Assembly (NCBI RefSeq): GCF_022640935.1
Contig: NZ_JALCCV010000003.1
Span: forward strand, 62,001 to 126,000
Origin: Bifidobacterium sp.
Lineage (GTDB): Bacteria; Actinomycetota; Actinomycetes; Actinomycetales; Bifidobacteriaceae
Length of the DNA: 64,000 nucleotides
Direction: 5' to 3'
Of the stretch, positions 37,958 to 46,251 are shown in pieces. A program made the translations under genes and the position numbers. The number at the start of each line of letters is the position of its first letter. Positions within the stretch are counted from its first letter, which is position 1. A model generated the notes under the pieces. The model did not search any database, was not told the DNA's origin, and saw only the letters and a list, made by a program, of their open reading frames with translations.

Positions 37958-38772
37958 GGCATTTCAACACCGCAACGATCCATGTCTTCATCATCATCAT
38001 GGCGTTGATCACCGTATTCCCATTCATTTATATGCTTTCGGGCAGCCTGATGAGCTATCAGGAGGCGACGAGCATCCCGCCGACCATGCTGCCGCATACG
38101 CTGCGTTGGAGCAACTTCGCCGAAGCCATGCGCCAGGCGCCGTTCGCACGCTATTTCTTCAACACCATCCTGGTCTCGGCCGCGTCCACCGTGGGCACGA
38201 TAGCCACCACGGTGCTGGCCTCGTTCGCTTTGGTGCGGCTGCGGTTCCGCGGCAAGAAGATCCTCGCCGACGCCATGGTGGCGCTGCTCATGGTGCCCTA
38301 TGAGGTGGTGGTGTTCACCAACTACCGCACGATCGCGCAGCTGGAGCTCATCGACACCTATTGGGCGCTCATCCTGCCCTCGCTGGCCAGCGTATTTTAC
38401 ATCTTCTATCTGCAGCAGTATCTCACCGCGGTGCCGGACACGTATTACAACGCGGCCAAGGTCGACGGCTGCGGCGACTTGGAGTTCATCTGGAAAGTGA
38501 TGGTCCCCATGTCGCGGCCGGCGCTGTTCACCATGGGGCTGCTGCTGTTCATCCAAGGGTGGAACTCCTTCCTGTGGCCCATTCTCGTGACCAATTCCAC
38601 CGATATGCGCCTGATCGGCAATGGCCTGAGCGCCTTCGCCACCGAAAGCGGCACTGCCGTGCAATTGCAGATGGCCGCCAGCGCGATCACCATCATACCG
38701 ATTCTCGTGCTGTACATCATGTTCCACAAACAGATCATCGAAGGAGTGTCAAGAAATGGCATCAAAGGATAG
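37954..38772 (+). CDS. ABC transporter permease (UgpE/MalG-type)
   Basis: A 272-residue permease with six membrane helices. The EAA loop is YYNAAKVDGCGDLEFIWKV (key residues A, D, G) near 164-182. GGAAGGGGAGG precedes the ATG. It partners the permease at 36867. Its last 17 bases overlap the MBL hydrolase gene, tying that gene to the transporter operon. Confidence 0.9.
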   Translation: MRHFNTATIHVFIIIMALITVFPFIYMLSGSLMSYQEATSIPPTMLPHTLRWSNFAEAMRQAPFARYFFNTILVSAASTVGTIATTVLASFALVRLRFRGKKILADAMVALLMVPYEVVVFTNYRTIAQLELIDTYWALILPSLASVFYIFYLQQYLTAVPDTYYNAAKVDGCGDLEFIWKVMVPMSRPALFTMGLLLFIQGWNSFLWPILVTNSTDMRLIGNGLSAFATESGTAVQLQMAASAITIIPILVLYIMFHKQIIEGVSRNGIKG

Positions 38773-40108
38773 CGAGACCTCGGTCTCGGCGTCGGGTCGT
38801 CCTCTGAGGACGCGGATCACCTTCTACCGGGGGATCCGCACCATCGGAGGCAATCTCATCGACGTGGAATACGGCGACAGCCATATTCTCTTCGACTTTG
38901 GCACCGTGTACAAGCCCGCCGAACCGCAGCAGCCGAGCAATCTGCCCGATCTGGTGGACTTGGGCTACGTACCGTACATCGAGGGAATATTCGATCGCGA
39001 TATTCCTGTTCCCGGTCATGACTGGCATCCCGATCCGCACGCTCACGCAGCGGTCTTTATCTCGCACGCGCATCTCGACCACAGCAAGATGATCAATTAC
39101 ATCGACCGCGACATCCCGCTGTATGCCTCCGTACAGACCAAGGCCGTGCTCGAGGCGATGAACACGACCGACGATTTCGACTACCCGCCTTACGCGATCG
39201 AACGCGGTGAAGGCGGCCCGCACACCAGACCCATCGAGGGCGTGGCATGGGGCCATAGCGTGCAGGTCGGCCAGATTAAAGTGACGGTGCTGCAAGTCGA
39301 CCACGACGCTTACGGCGCCAGCGGTTTCCGTATCGAAACCCCGGACAAGGCCATCGCCTACACCGGCGATATCCGTTTCCACGGATTCCTCGCCGACAGG
39401 TCACGCGCGTTCCTATCTGCCAACGCCGGCGCCGACGCCCTCATCATGGAAGGCACATCGCTGTCGTTCCGAAAACCGGGTGGGTGCGGCAACGACGACA
39501 AACCAACCGAAACAAGCGTGTGCGAAGACATTGCACAGCTGGTAGCCAGCAATCCCGACCGCCAGATCACCTTCAACTACTATCTGACCAACATCGAACG
39601 CATCGGGCACCTCATCGATGCTATTGATCGCACGACGGTGCTGAGCGACTACGCCGCCTACGTGTTCAGCGCAGTGACCGGCCGGCCAGTGCATTACTAC
39701 CGTTCGGAATGCGATTGCACATGCGGCGAGCTTGATCCGGAGTACGAAATTTCCTTGGCCGATCTGATCCACGACGACCACCAATACTTCTGGCAGCTTG
39801 ACGATGCGGTGCGCGGCGCGCACCTGGACGATCTGGCGCGCGGCGGGCTGTACATCCACACCGGTGCGACGCCGCTGGGGCCGTACGACCCCTCCTATGC
39901 GCCGTTCTTCCAAGCGTTCGCGGACCACGGCATCGAGACCGAGGCGATTTCATGCACCGGTCATGCATACGTGGACGCCGCCTTCAGCATCATCGACGCC
40001 ATCAAGCCGCACGTGCTGTTTCCCGTGCATGGCGAACATCCCGAGCGCTACTTCAACCAGTACGGCTCAATGGTGCTTCCCGAGCCCGGGCTCGTCGTCG
40101 AGCTATAG
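38756..40108 (+). CDS. RNase-J-like metallo-beta-lactamase-fold hydrolase in an ABC operon
   Basis: A 450-residue soluble hydrolase. The metal-binding motif HAHLDH is at 104-109, further ligands are probably DHDAYG near 182-187 and YTGD near 203-206, and the late FPVHGEHPERYF resembles the terminal histidine motif of the beta-CASP/RNase J class. There is no signal peptide. A cysteine group CDCTCGE near 322-328 is unusual. GGAG precedes the ATG, which lies inside the second permease gene, so the enzyme belongs to the transport operon. Family members act on phosphodiester bonds of RNA or small molecules. Cleavage of an imported phosphodiester is an inference; no RNA-binding C-terminal domain of true RNase J is evident. 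Confidence 0.78.
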   Translation: MASKDSETSVSASGRPLRTRITFYRGIRTIGGNLIDVEYGDSHILFDFGTVYKPAEPQQPSNLPDLVDLGYVPYIEGIFDRDIPVPGHDWHPDPHAHAAVFISHAHLDHSKMINYIDRDIPLYASVQTKAVLEAMNTTDDFDYPPYAIERGEGGPHTRPIEGVAWGHSVQVGQIKVTVLQVDHDAYGASGFRIETPDKAIAYTGDIRFHGFLADRSRAFLSANAGADALIMEGTSLSFRKPGGCGNDDKPTETSVCEDIAQLVASNPDRQITFNYYLTNIERIGHLIDAIDRTTVLSDYAAYVFSAVTGRPVHYYRSECDCTCGELDPEYEISLADLIHDDHQYFWQLDDAVRGAHLDDLARGGLYIHTGATPLGPYDPSYAPFFQAFADHGIETEAISCTGHAYVDAAFSIIDAIKPHVLFPVHGEHPERYFNQYGSMVLPEPGLVVEL

Positions 40109-40192
40109 GCTCCGATCTGACAACACACCTGCCCGGCATCCCACCGGGCAACATCCCAACCATCCACCAACCACAGAGCAAAGAGAGATGTC

Positions 40193-41473
40193 ATGAAAAA
40201 AATGCATACCGTGCTGCTGCCTGCCGCGATAGCTTCGGCGCTTATACTCGCCGGATGCGGCGGCAGCGGTTCAGGCGATTCGGATTCGGCCGCGCCGGTG
40301 ACTGATATCACTAGCAATGTCGAGATAACTTTCTGGCATGGCATGACCGGCGAACAGGGCAAGACCTTGACGACGCTCACCGACGAATTCATGAAGGCGA
40401 ACCCGAAGATCAAGGTGAATCTGCAGAACCAGTCCAGCTACGCCGATCTGCAGCAGAAGCTCACGTCGACGCTGCAGAGTCCGAAGAACCTGCCGACCAT
40501 CACGCAGGCTTATCCGAGCTGGCTGACCCAGGCGTTCGGCGACGATCAGGTCGTCGATCTCAATCCCTACATCAATTCCAAGGATTCCAAGCTCGCCTTC
40601 GACGGCTGGACGAGCGATGTGCTGCCCGGCCTGCGTGATGGCGTGACTTTCGACGGCAAGACCCTCGGCATGCCCTTCAACAAGTCGACCGAGGTCTTGT
40701 GGTACAACAAGACGATGCTCGATTCTCTTGGCATCAAGCCGCCGACCAGCTACGACGAGCTCGCAGCAGCTTCCAAGCAGATCCAGAAGGCCAAGGGCAT
40801 CCCCGGCATCGGCTTCGATTCGCTGTCGAACTTCTACATCACCTACTTGAAGAACGAAGGCAAAACCTTTGACAAGAACCTTGATGTAACCGGCCCGGAG
40901 TCTACCAAGGCCTTCGAATACTATGGCTCCGGAATCAACGATGGCAGCTTCCGCATCGCCGGCACCGACAAGTACATGTCCGGCCCGTTCGGCAGCCAGA
41001 AGGCGGCCATGTACATCGGCTCGAACGCAGGCGAGACCTTCGTCAAACAGGGCGCCGCAGGCAAGTTCGAATACAGCGCCGCGCCGTACCCGGCCAAGTA
41101 CGCGCTCCAACAGGGCACCGATATCTACATGTTCACCTCGGCCAGCCCCGAGCAGCGCACAGCGGCCTACCTTTATGAGAAGTTCCTGACCACGAAAGAC
41201 AGCCAGGTCACCTGGGCGCTAGGCACCGGCTACATGCCGATCCGCAAGTCCGCCATCGCCGACCCGAAGTACTCGGGTTCCGACAGCGCCATTGCCCCGA
41301 TCCTGGCCGACGCGACCAAGAACGTATTCACCCCGCCAGTCACCGATGGCTATCAGCAGGCGATGGACGACACCGAAAAGGCCTTGGAATCCTTCCTTGC
41401 CAAGCCCAATAACGATGTCAAGAGCGCGCTGTCGAACTTCAAGACGACCTACGATTCCGATTGGAATCAGTGA
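40193..41473 (+). CDS. ABC transporter solute-binding lipoprotein (UgpB-like)
   Basis: A 426-residue lipoprotein: signal peptide with lipobox LAGC, Cys at residue 22, then a Gly/Ser/Asp linker. The SBP_bac_1 fold starts ITFWHGMTGEQGKTL, which with PFNKSTEVLWYNK and LGIKPPTSYDEL resembles the glycerol-3-phosphate/glycerophosphodiester binder UgpB more than maltose binders. AGAGAG lies upstream of the ATG. It completes the importer begun at 35704. The substrate cannot be fixed by eye; sugars remain possible. Confidence 0.88.
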   Translation: MKKMHTVLLPAAIASALILAGCGGSGSGDSDSAAPVTDITSNVEITFWHGMTGEQGKTLTTLTDEFMKANPKIKVNLQNQSSYADLQQKLTSTLQSPKNLPTITQAYPSWLTQAFGDDQVVDLNPYINSKDSKLAFDGWTSDVLPGLRDGVTFDGKTLGMPFNKSTEVLWYNKTMLDSLGIKPPTSYDELAAASKQIQKAKGIPGIGFDSLSNFYITYLKNEGKTFDKNLDVTGPESTKAFEYYGSGINDGSFRIAGTDKYMSGPFGSQKAAMYIGSNAGETFVKQGAAGKFEYSAAPYPAKYALQQGTDIYMFTSASPEQRTAAYLYEKFLTTKDSQVTWALGTGYMPIRKSAIADPKYSGSDSAIAPILADATKNVFTPPVTDGYQQAMDDTEKALESFLAKPNNDVKSALSNFKTTYDSDWNQ

Positions 41474-41560
41474 GCCGCCGACCGGTGAACCGATAGGGCT
41501 GTGAGACCGCGAAACAGTAATTTCGTGACCCGGTGACCCGGTGAATGGGCAGTGATGTGG

Positions 41561-41610
41561 ATCCCTGTGTTCTGACTTGAATAATTGGCCGGAACACGGG
41601 GATTCTCTTT
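41561..41610 (+). terminator. Rho-independent terminator after the binding-protein gene
   Basis: Arms 41561-41576 and 41588-41603 form a 16-bp stem with two G-U pairs and one mismatch, followed by a T-rich TCTCTTT. The HAD gene downstream therefore probably has its own promoter or depends on read-through. Confidence 0.75.
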
Positions 41611-41740
41611 TGCCTGTTCATCGAACTGCTGTGGTGTCGAACTGACCAGTTGGTGGGCCCGATTCGGCTCACCGCTGTATTCATGCGGATTTCTTTTTTT
41701 TCGACGTCAGCGCAAGACCACGGGGGGTATGCTTACGAGT

Positions 41741-42628
41741 ATGAGTGAATCAATGAAGAGGCGCGGCATCCAGGCTTGGCTTACCGATATGGACGGGGTG
41801 CTCGTCCATGAGGACGAGGCGCTTCCCGGCGCCATCGAATTCATCGAGGCGCTGAAGGAAGCGGGCACGCCGTTCCTGGTGCTGACCAATAACTCGATTT
41901 TCTCGCGACGCGATCTGAACTGGCGGCTGCACGCCAGCGGCATTGACATCCCTGAGGAGAACATCTGGACGAGCGCGCTTGCCACGGCCGAATTCGTCAA
42001 TCAGCAGATGCCGGGCGGCAAGGCGTATGTCGTCGGCGAGGCGGGACTCACCACGGCGCTGCATGATGTCGGCTACGTGCTCACCGACAAGAACCCGGAT
42101 TATGTGATCATCGGCGAAACACGCAATTATTCCTTCGAACAGCTGACCAGGGCGCTCCAGCTCATCCAGGGAGGCGCCCGTTTCATCTGCACGAATCCGG
42201 ATTATACCGGTCCTTCGTCAAGCGGCGACCTGCTCGCGGCCGGCGCCGTGGCAGAGATGATCCACAAGGCATCGGGCTTCGAGCCGTATTTCATCGGCAA
42301 GCCGAACCCGATCTTCTTCAGGACGGCTTTGAACAAGCTCGCCGCCCACAGCAAGACCACCGCGATGATCGGTGACCGTTTGGACACGGACATTCGCGCA
42401 GGCCTTGAAGCCGGCGTCGAGACTTTCCTCGTGCTCACCGGCATCTCCAAGGCCGACTCGGTCGACAAATACCCCTATAAGCCCTCCCATGTCGTCAAAA
42501 GCATCAAGGATCTCATTCCCCTAGCGCAAGGGGAGAATCCCGATACGCTTGAGGCGCCCAATGGGATTTCGAAGCCGGTGCGATCGATTCAATCGGCGCC
42601 GCTCGCCGCTGCGGCAAAGCGCAAGTAG
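41741..42628 (+). CDS. HAD-IIA (NagD/phosphoglycolate-type) phosphatase
   Basis: A 295-residue haloacid-dehalogenase phosphatase. Motif I is DMDGVL with nucleophile D16 and D18, motif II is LTNNS near 50-54, and motif III/IV is MIGDRLDTDI near 210-219. The large C2 cap between II and III marks subfamily IIA, which includes NagD, AraL and glycerol-phosphate/phosphoglycolate phosphatases. The ATG at 41741 is used; 41729 is an alternative, directly after GGGGGG. It lies after the importer operon with the MBL hydrolase, on the same strand, which suggests dephosphorylation of the imported and cleaved product (inference). Confidence 0.87.
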   Translation: MSESMKRRGIQAWLTDMDGVLVHEDEALPGAIEFIEALKEAGTPFLVLTNNSIFSRRDLNWRLHASGIDIPEENIWTSALATAEFVNQQMPGGKAYVVGEAGLTTALHDVGYVLTDKNPDYVIIGETRNYSFEQLTRALQLIQGGARFICTNPDYTGPSSSGDLLAAGAVAEMIHKASGFEPYFIGKPNPIFFRTALNKLAAHSKTTAMIGDRLDTDIRAGLEAGVETFLVLTGISKADSVDKYPYKPSHVVKSIKDLIPLAQGENPDTLEAPNGISKPVRSIQSAPLAAAAKRK

Positions 42629-42629
42629 C

Positions 42630-42974
42630 GTCGGACGTCCGATTCTCTATCGTCTGGCGGACGGCAAGGTGAGAGGCTAAGGGGAGTCCTCGATCGAGGC
42701 GTGCAGGCGCGAACTGCGCGAAAAGATGGGCTTACACGTTGATAGGGGCGTATTTTCATTTTCCAGCGAACACTCCTTTGAGTAAGCCGACCATCAGCAG
42801 GCGCATGAGGTCGCTTTCTACTACGATGTCGATGACGGCGACATCGACCTGTCCGCCATCCATTCGTTCAGATGGGTGCCGACCGACGACTTCGAGCCCG
42901 TGCAGCTGATGCCGGCGTTCCTGCGCACGGCTCTGCACTCTCGAAGCAGTACGCGGAAGGCATTTCGTCAATGA
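42630..42974 (+). pseudogene. Decayed NUDIX hydrolase
   Basis: One frame through the 432-base gap between the HAD and helicase genes reads RPILYRLADGKVRG, stop, GESSIEACRRELREKMG, then FSSEHSFE, stop, ADHQQAHEVAFYYDV and FRWVPTDDFEPVQLMP to a final TGA at 42972-42974. The NUDIX box core GES-E-REL-E-G is recognisable, but the PGG part is deleted and two in-frame TAA codons interrupt it. The N-terminal start is also missing. The remaining ~85 bases before the helicase hold its promoter region, with nothing else seen. Confidence 0.8.
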
Positions 42975-43060
42975 TGCGCGGCTGTGGACGAGGTTCTTTG
43001 CCCACGCGGTCTAACAAGCTGATCCAGCGGTAACGGCTGGACGATAGACTTGGTGGCATT

Positions 43061-45658
43061 ATGGCGGATTCACAGGAAAAGCACGATAGGCAACAAACAC
43101 TGGGTAGGCAAACACTGGCCGAGCTTGCGCCACGCTGGGGCGACGAGGATCGGTCAATCGATGTCGATGAGATCTACGAGCGTTTCTTCGACTGGGTCCA
43201 GGATGCCAAAGGCATCGAGCCGTGGCCGCATCAGGAGGATGCTATCACCGATCTGCTGGCCGGCGATCATGTGGTGCTCAGCACCCCTACGGGCTCGGGC
43301 AAGTCGTTGGTGGCGTTGGGCATGCATTACGCTGCGCTGTGCACCGGCAGACGTTCGTATTACACCGCGCCGATCAAGGCGCTGGTCTCCGAGAAGTTCT
43401 TTGATTTGGTCGAGGCTTTCGGACGTGAGAATGTCGGCATGATCACGGGGGACACACGCATCAACGCCGATGCTCCGATCATCTGCTGCACGGCGGAGAT
43501 CTTGGCTAATCAGGCGCTGCGCGAGGGCGCGCGCGCCGATGTGGGCTGCGTGGCGATGGACGAATTTCATTACTATGGCGACCGCGAGCGCGGCTGGGCG
43601 TGGCAAGTGCCGTTGCTGACCTTGCCGCATACGCAATTTTTGCTGATGAGCGCCACGTTGGGCAATGTCGACGCGATCGCCGACAAGCTGGAAACGATGA
43701 CCGGGACCGACGTCGATGTCATCGCCGACGCGCCCAGACCGGTGCCGCTGAGCTACGAGTATACCGACAAACAGCTCGCCGGCACTGTGGAGCTGCTGTT
43801 CAACCGGCAGGATACGCCGATCTACGTTGTGCATTTCTCGCAGGACGCGGCGCTGGAGACTGCTCAGGCCTTGGCCGGCTCTGGAGTGTCGAGCAAGGAG
43901 CAGCGCAAGGCGATTGCGGAGGCGATGCAAGACACGAAGTTCACGACGGCCTTCGGCAAGATCCTGCAACGTCTGCTGCGCACCGGCGTGGGCATTCATC
44001 ATGCCGGCATGCTGCCGCGCTACCGGCGCTTGGTCGAGCAGCTGGCGCAGCAAGGGCTGCTGCCGGTCATCTGCGGCACCGACACCCTCGGCGTCGGCAT
44101 CAACGTGCCGATCCACTCCGTGGTCCTGACCGCGCTGACCAAATTCGACGGGACGAAAATGCGCCGCTTGCGCGCCCGCGAATTCCATCAGATCGCCGGG
44201 CGCGCCGGCCGCATGGGCTTCGACACCGAAGGCTTGGTGGTGGCTGAGGCGCCTGAATTTGAGATCGAGAACGCGCGGGCGATTGCCAAGGCAGGCGACG
44301 ACCCGAAGAAGCTTAAGAAGATCAAGCGCAAGAGCGCGCCCGAAGGCTTTGTGACGTGGAATAAGGGCACGTTCGGCAAACTGGTCAACGCCGAGCCGGA
44401 AACCTTGGTGCCGCATATGGTCATCACGCATGCCATGGTCTTGAACGAAGTCGCGCAGGGCGGCGACGCTCGGGCGCGGCTCGACCAGCTCGTTGACGAT
44501 TCCGCGCAGACGACGGATCAGAAGGAGCATCTGCACGAGCGGGTCGGCGAGATATTCCAGACGATGTTCGATTCCGAATTCATTGAGACGGAGGACAACG
44601 GGCGCGGCGGCACGGATTATTATCTCGCCGTCGACCTGCCGGACAATTTCGCGCTCGACCAGCCGCTGTCGCCATTCTTATTGGCCGCGCTGGAACTGCT
44701 CGACCCTGAATCGGACAGCTATGCGCTCGACGTGATATCGATGGTCGAGGCCACGCTGGATGACCCGCGCCAAGTGCTCAAGGCGCAGCAACGCCAAGCT
44801 CGCGACGAGGCGATGGCGACGATGAAGGCGGATGGGCTCGATTACGAAGAGCGCATGGAGCGTCTGCAGGAGGTCACCTACCCCAAGCCCTTGGAGGAAC
44901 TGCTTGATGCTGCCTTCGAGCAGTATTGCAAGGATGTGCCATGGGCGAACGATTATTGGCTGAGTCCCAAATCCGTGGTGCGCGACATGGTCGAGACGGC
45001 GAGCGACTTCACGGGGTACATCTCCCGCTACGGTATCGCGCGTTCCGAGGGCACGCTGCTGCGCTACCTGTCGGATGCCTATCGTTCGCTGGCCCGCACC
45101 GTGCCGGTCGAGAAACGCAACGAGCAGCTCGAGGATGTGATCTCTTGGCTGCGCGTCGTCGTGCGCTCGGTCGATTCGAGCCTTATCGATGAATGGGAGC
45201 ATGCAGGCGAAGCTTCGCCGGGCGAATTGGACGCGCTGTCTGCAGCCGCGCCGGGCGCTGCCAATCAGGTAGTGGAGGACCGGCGCGGGCTCATCGTGCT
45301 CATCCGCAACGCCGTGTTCCGCCGCGTCCAGCTCATGGATCTCGACAAGCCCGCCGAACTCGGCGCGCTCGACAAGGACTGGGGCTACAACGTGCACGAG
45401 TGGGAGGATACGCTCGACGGCTACTACGACCAGCATGAGTATGTCGGCATCGACGCGAAGGCCCGCAGCGGCGAGCTGTTCATCCTGGACGATGCCCACG
45501 AGCGCGACGAGCATACGTGGAAGGTCCGCCAGATCATCGATGATTCCGATGGTGACCACGACTGGGCCATCACCGGCACCGTAGATCTCGATGCCACGCA
45601 GGAAGGCGGCGAAGTCGTGTTCGTCGACTACCACGTTGGCCCGGTCGCGACGGTGTGA
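43061..45658 (+). CDS. DEAD/DEAH-box (Ski2-like) helicase with DUF3516
   Basis: An 865-residue superfamily 2 helicase. Motif I is TPTGSGKS at 75-82, motif II is DEFH at 167-170 (DEAH variant), motif III is SAT near 194-196, and motif VI is QIAGRAGRMG near 380-389. The C-terminal half is the DUF3516 region of actinobacterial helicases, with PWANDYWLSPKSVVRDMVE. It is expected to unwind RNA or DNA in an ATP-dependent manner; its physiological role is not settled. It sits between two NUDIX remnants and has no operon partner. Confidence 0.92.
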   Translation: MADSQEKHDRQQTLGRQTLAELAPRWGDEDRSIDVDEIYERFFDWVQDAKGIEPWPHQEDAITDLLAGDHVVLSTPTGSGKSLVALGMHYAALCTGRRSYYTAPIKALVSEKFFDLVEAFGRENVGMITGDTRINADAPIICCTAEILANQALREGARADVGCVAMDEFHYYGDRERGWAWQVPLLTLPHTQFLLMSATLGNVDAIADKLETMTGTDVDVIADAPRPVPLSYEYTDKQLAGTVELLFNRQDTPIYVVHFSQDAALETAQALAGSGVSSKEQRKAIAEAMQDTKFTTAFGKILQRLLRTGVGIHHAGMLPRYRRLVEQLAQQGLLPVICGTDTLGVGINVPIHSVVLTALTKFDGTKMRRLRAREFHQIAGRAGRMGFDTEGLVVAEAPEFEIENARAIAKAGDDPKKLKKIKRKSAPEGFVTWNKGTFGKLVNAEPETLVPHMVITHAMVLNEVAQGGDARARLDQLVDDSAQTTDQKEHLHERVGEIFQTMFDSEFIETEDNGRGGTDYYLAVDLPDNFALDQPLSPFLLAALELLDPESDSYALDVISMVEATLDDPRQVLKAQQRQARDEAMATMKADGLDYEERMERLQEVTYPKPLEELLDAAFEQYCKDVPWANDYWLSPKSVVRDMVETASDFTGYISRYGIARSEGTLLRYLSDAYRSLARTVPVEKRNEQLEDVISWLRVVVRSVDSSLIDEWEHAGEASPGELDALSAAAPGAANQVVEDRRGLIVLIRNAVFRRVQLMDLDKPAELGALDKDWGYNVHEWEDTLDGYYDQHEYVGIDAKARSGELFILDDAHERDEHTWKVRQIIDDSDGDHDWAITGTVDLDATQEGGEVVFVDYHVGPVATV

Positions 45659-45735
45659 GACGTTTTTCTTCAAATGGCGGTTTTGATGGCACCGGTATGC
45701 TGTATGAGTCTGCCGAATAGTGGATTTTCGTGCTT

Positions 45736-46029
45736 TTATGCGTACGCCAAGGGCTTTCCGACGCGCTCGGTTCGTCGTGTTGCCAGTTCGAAGATTTTGG
45801 AGGTTGTAGTCAGCGCCATGCCCGCTTCTTCCAATATCTCCCGGGCAAGCGTCTCGGACTGAGACTCTCCGTGTTCAAAGCCCACGCCAATCCTGATCCA
45901 CCAGGCGTCTTCACGCGGATCCCCGTGGTTCTTGCGCAACAGGCACGCAACGCTCATTCTTGTCGAATACAAGAACACTCGTAAGATTTCCCGCATGCCG
46001 TTTCCCGCCGTCTTCTCCAGTGCAACCAT
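45736..46029 (-). pseudogene. C-terminally truncated NUDIX hydrolase remnant
   Basis: A 97-codon frame (possible start 46029 or 45996) reads MREILRV, LLRKNHGDPREDAWW and then GFEHGESQSETLAREILEEAGM, a near-complete NUDIX box with the catalytic REILEE, but one conserved glycine of the loop before it is changed to valine (GVG). It stops at LAYA, well short of the ~150 residues of the family, so it is probably a broken gene. The 593-base gap holding it (45659-46251) otherwise shows only a short plus-strand ORF of 35 codons (46130-46237), which I do not recognise, and the region before rarA. Confidence 0.65.
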
Positions 46030-46251
46030 TTTAGTTAGGCATGGGCCGTCCCTGTTGCCGCGCAGCAGTTCTGCAGTGTGAAAACATAATGGCGCGGTGC
46101 CCAGGATGTTTTTCAGATGCTCTTTATGCGATGAAGAAAACTTTCACGATTGAGGCAGTCAAGTCGGATATGAGGCACGAAGGCCTGTTGCCGCTCCATT
46201 TTGGTTCAAGGTGGCGGCGCACTGTTGTGACCGCCTGACTACACTGGCAGT

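Noticed and set aside
38756..40108. Calling the MBL gene RNase J itself
   Set aside because: The RNase J C-terminal domain is not evident, the length is shorter than RNase J (about 550 residues or more), and its place inside a transporter operon argues for a small-molecule or oligomer substrate.
41526..41546. Tandem GTGACCCG repeat between the binding-protein and HAD genes
   Set aside because: Only about two and a half short units, too small for a functional repeat; probably slippage near the terminator.
43154..44536. 460-codon minus-strand ORF opposite the helicase
   Set aside because: The helicase motifs on the plus strand are unambiguous; the antisense product is Arg/His-rich and resembles other shadow ORFs.
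46030..46046. TTTAGTTAGGCATG, similar to TTTAGTTAGGTATG at 63052-63065
   Set aside because: A 13-of-14 match at two places only, one before ligA and one in a decayed region. It could be chance, and no insertion boundaries are visible.
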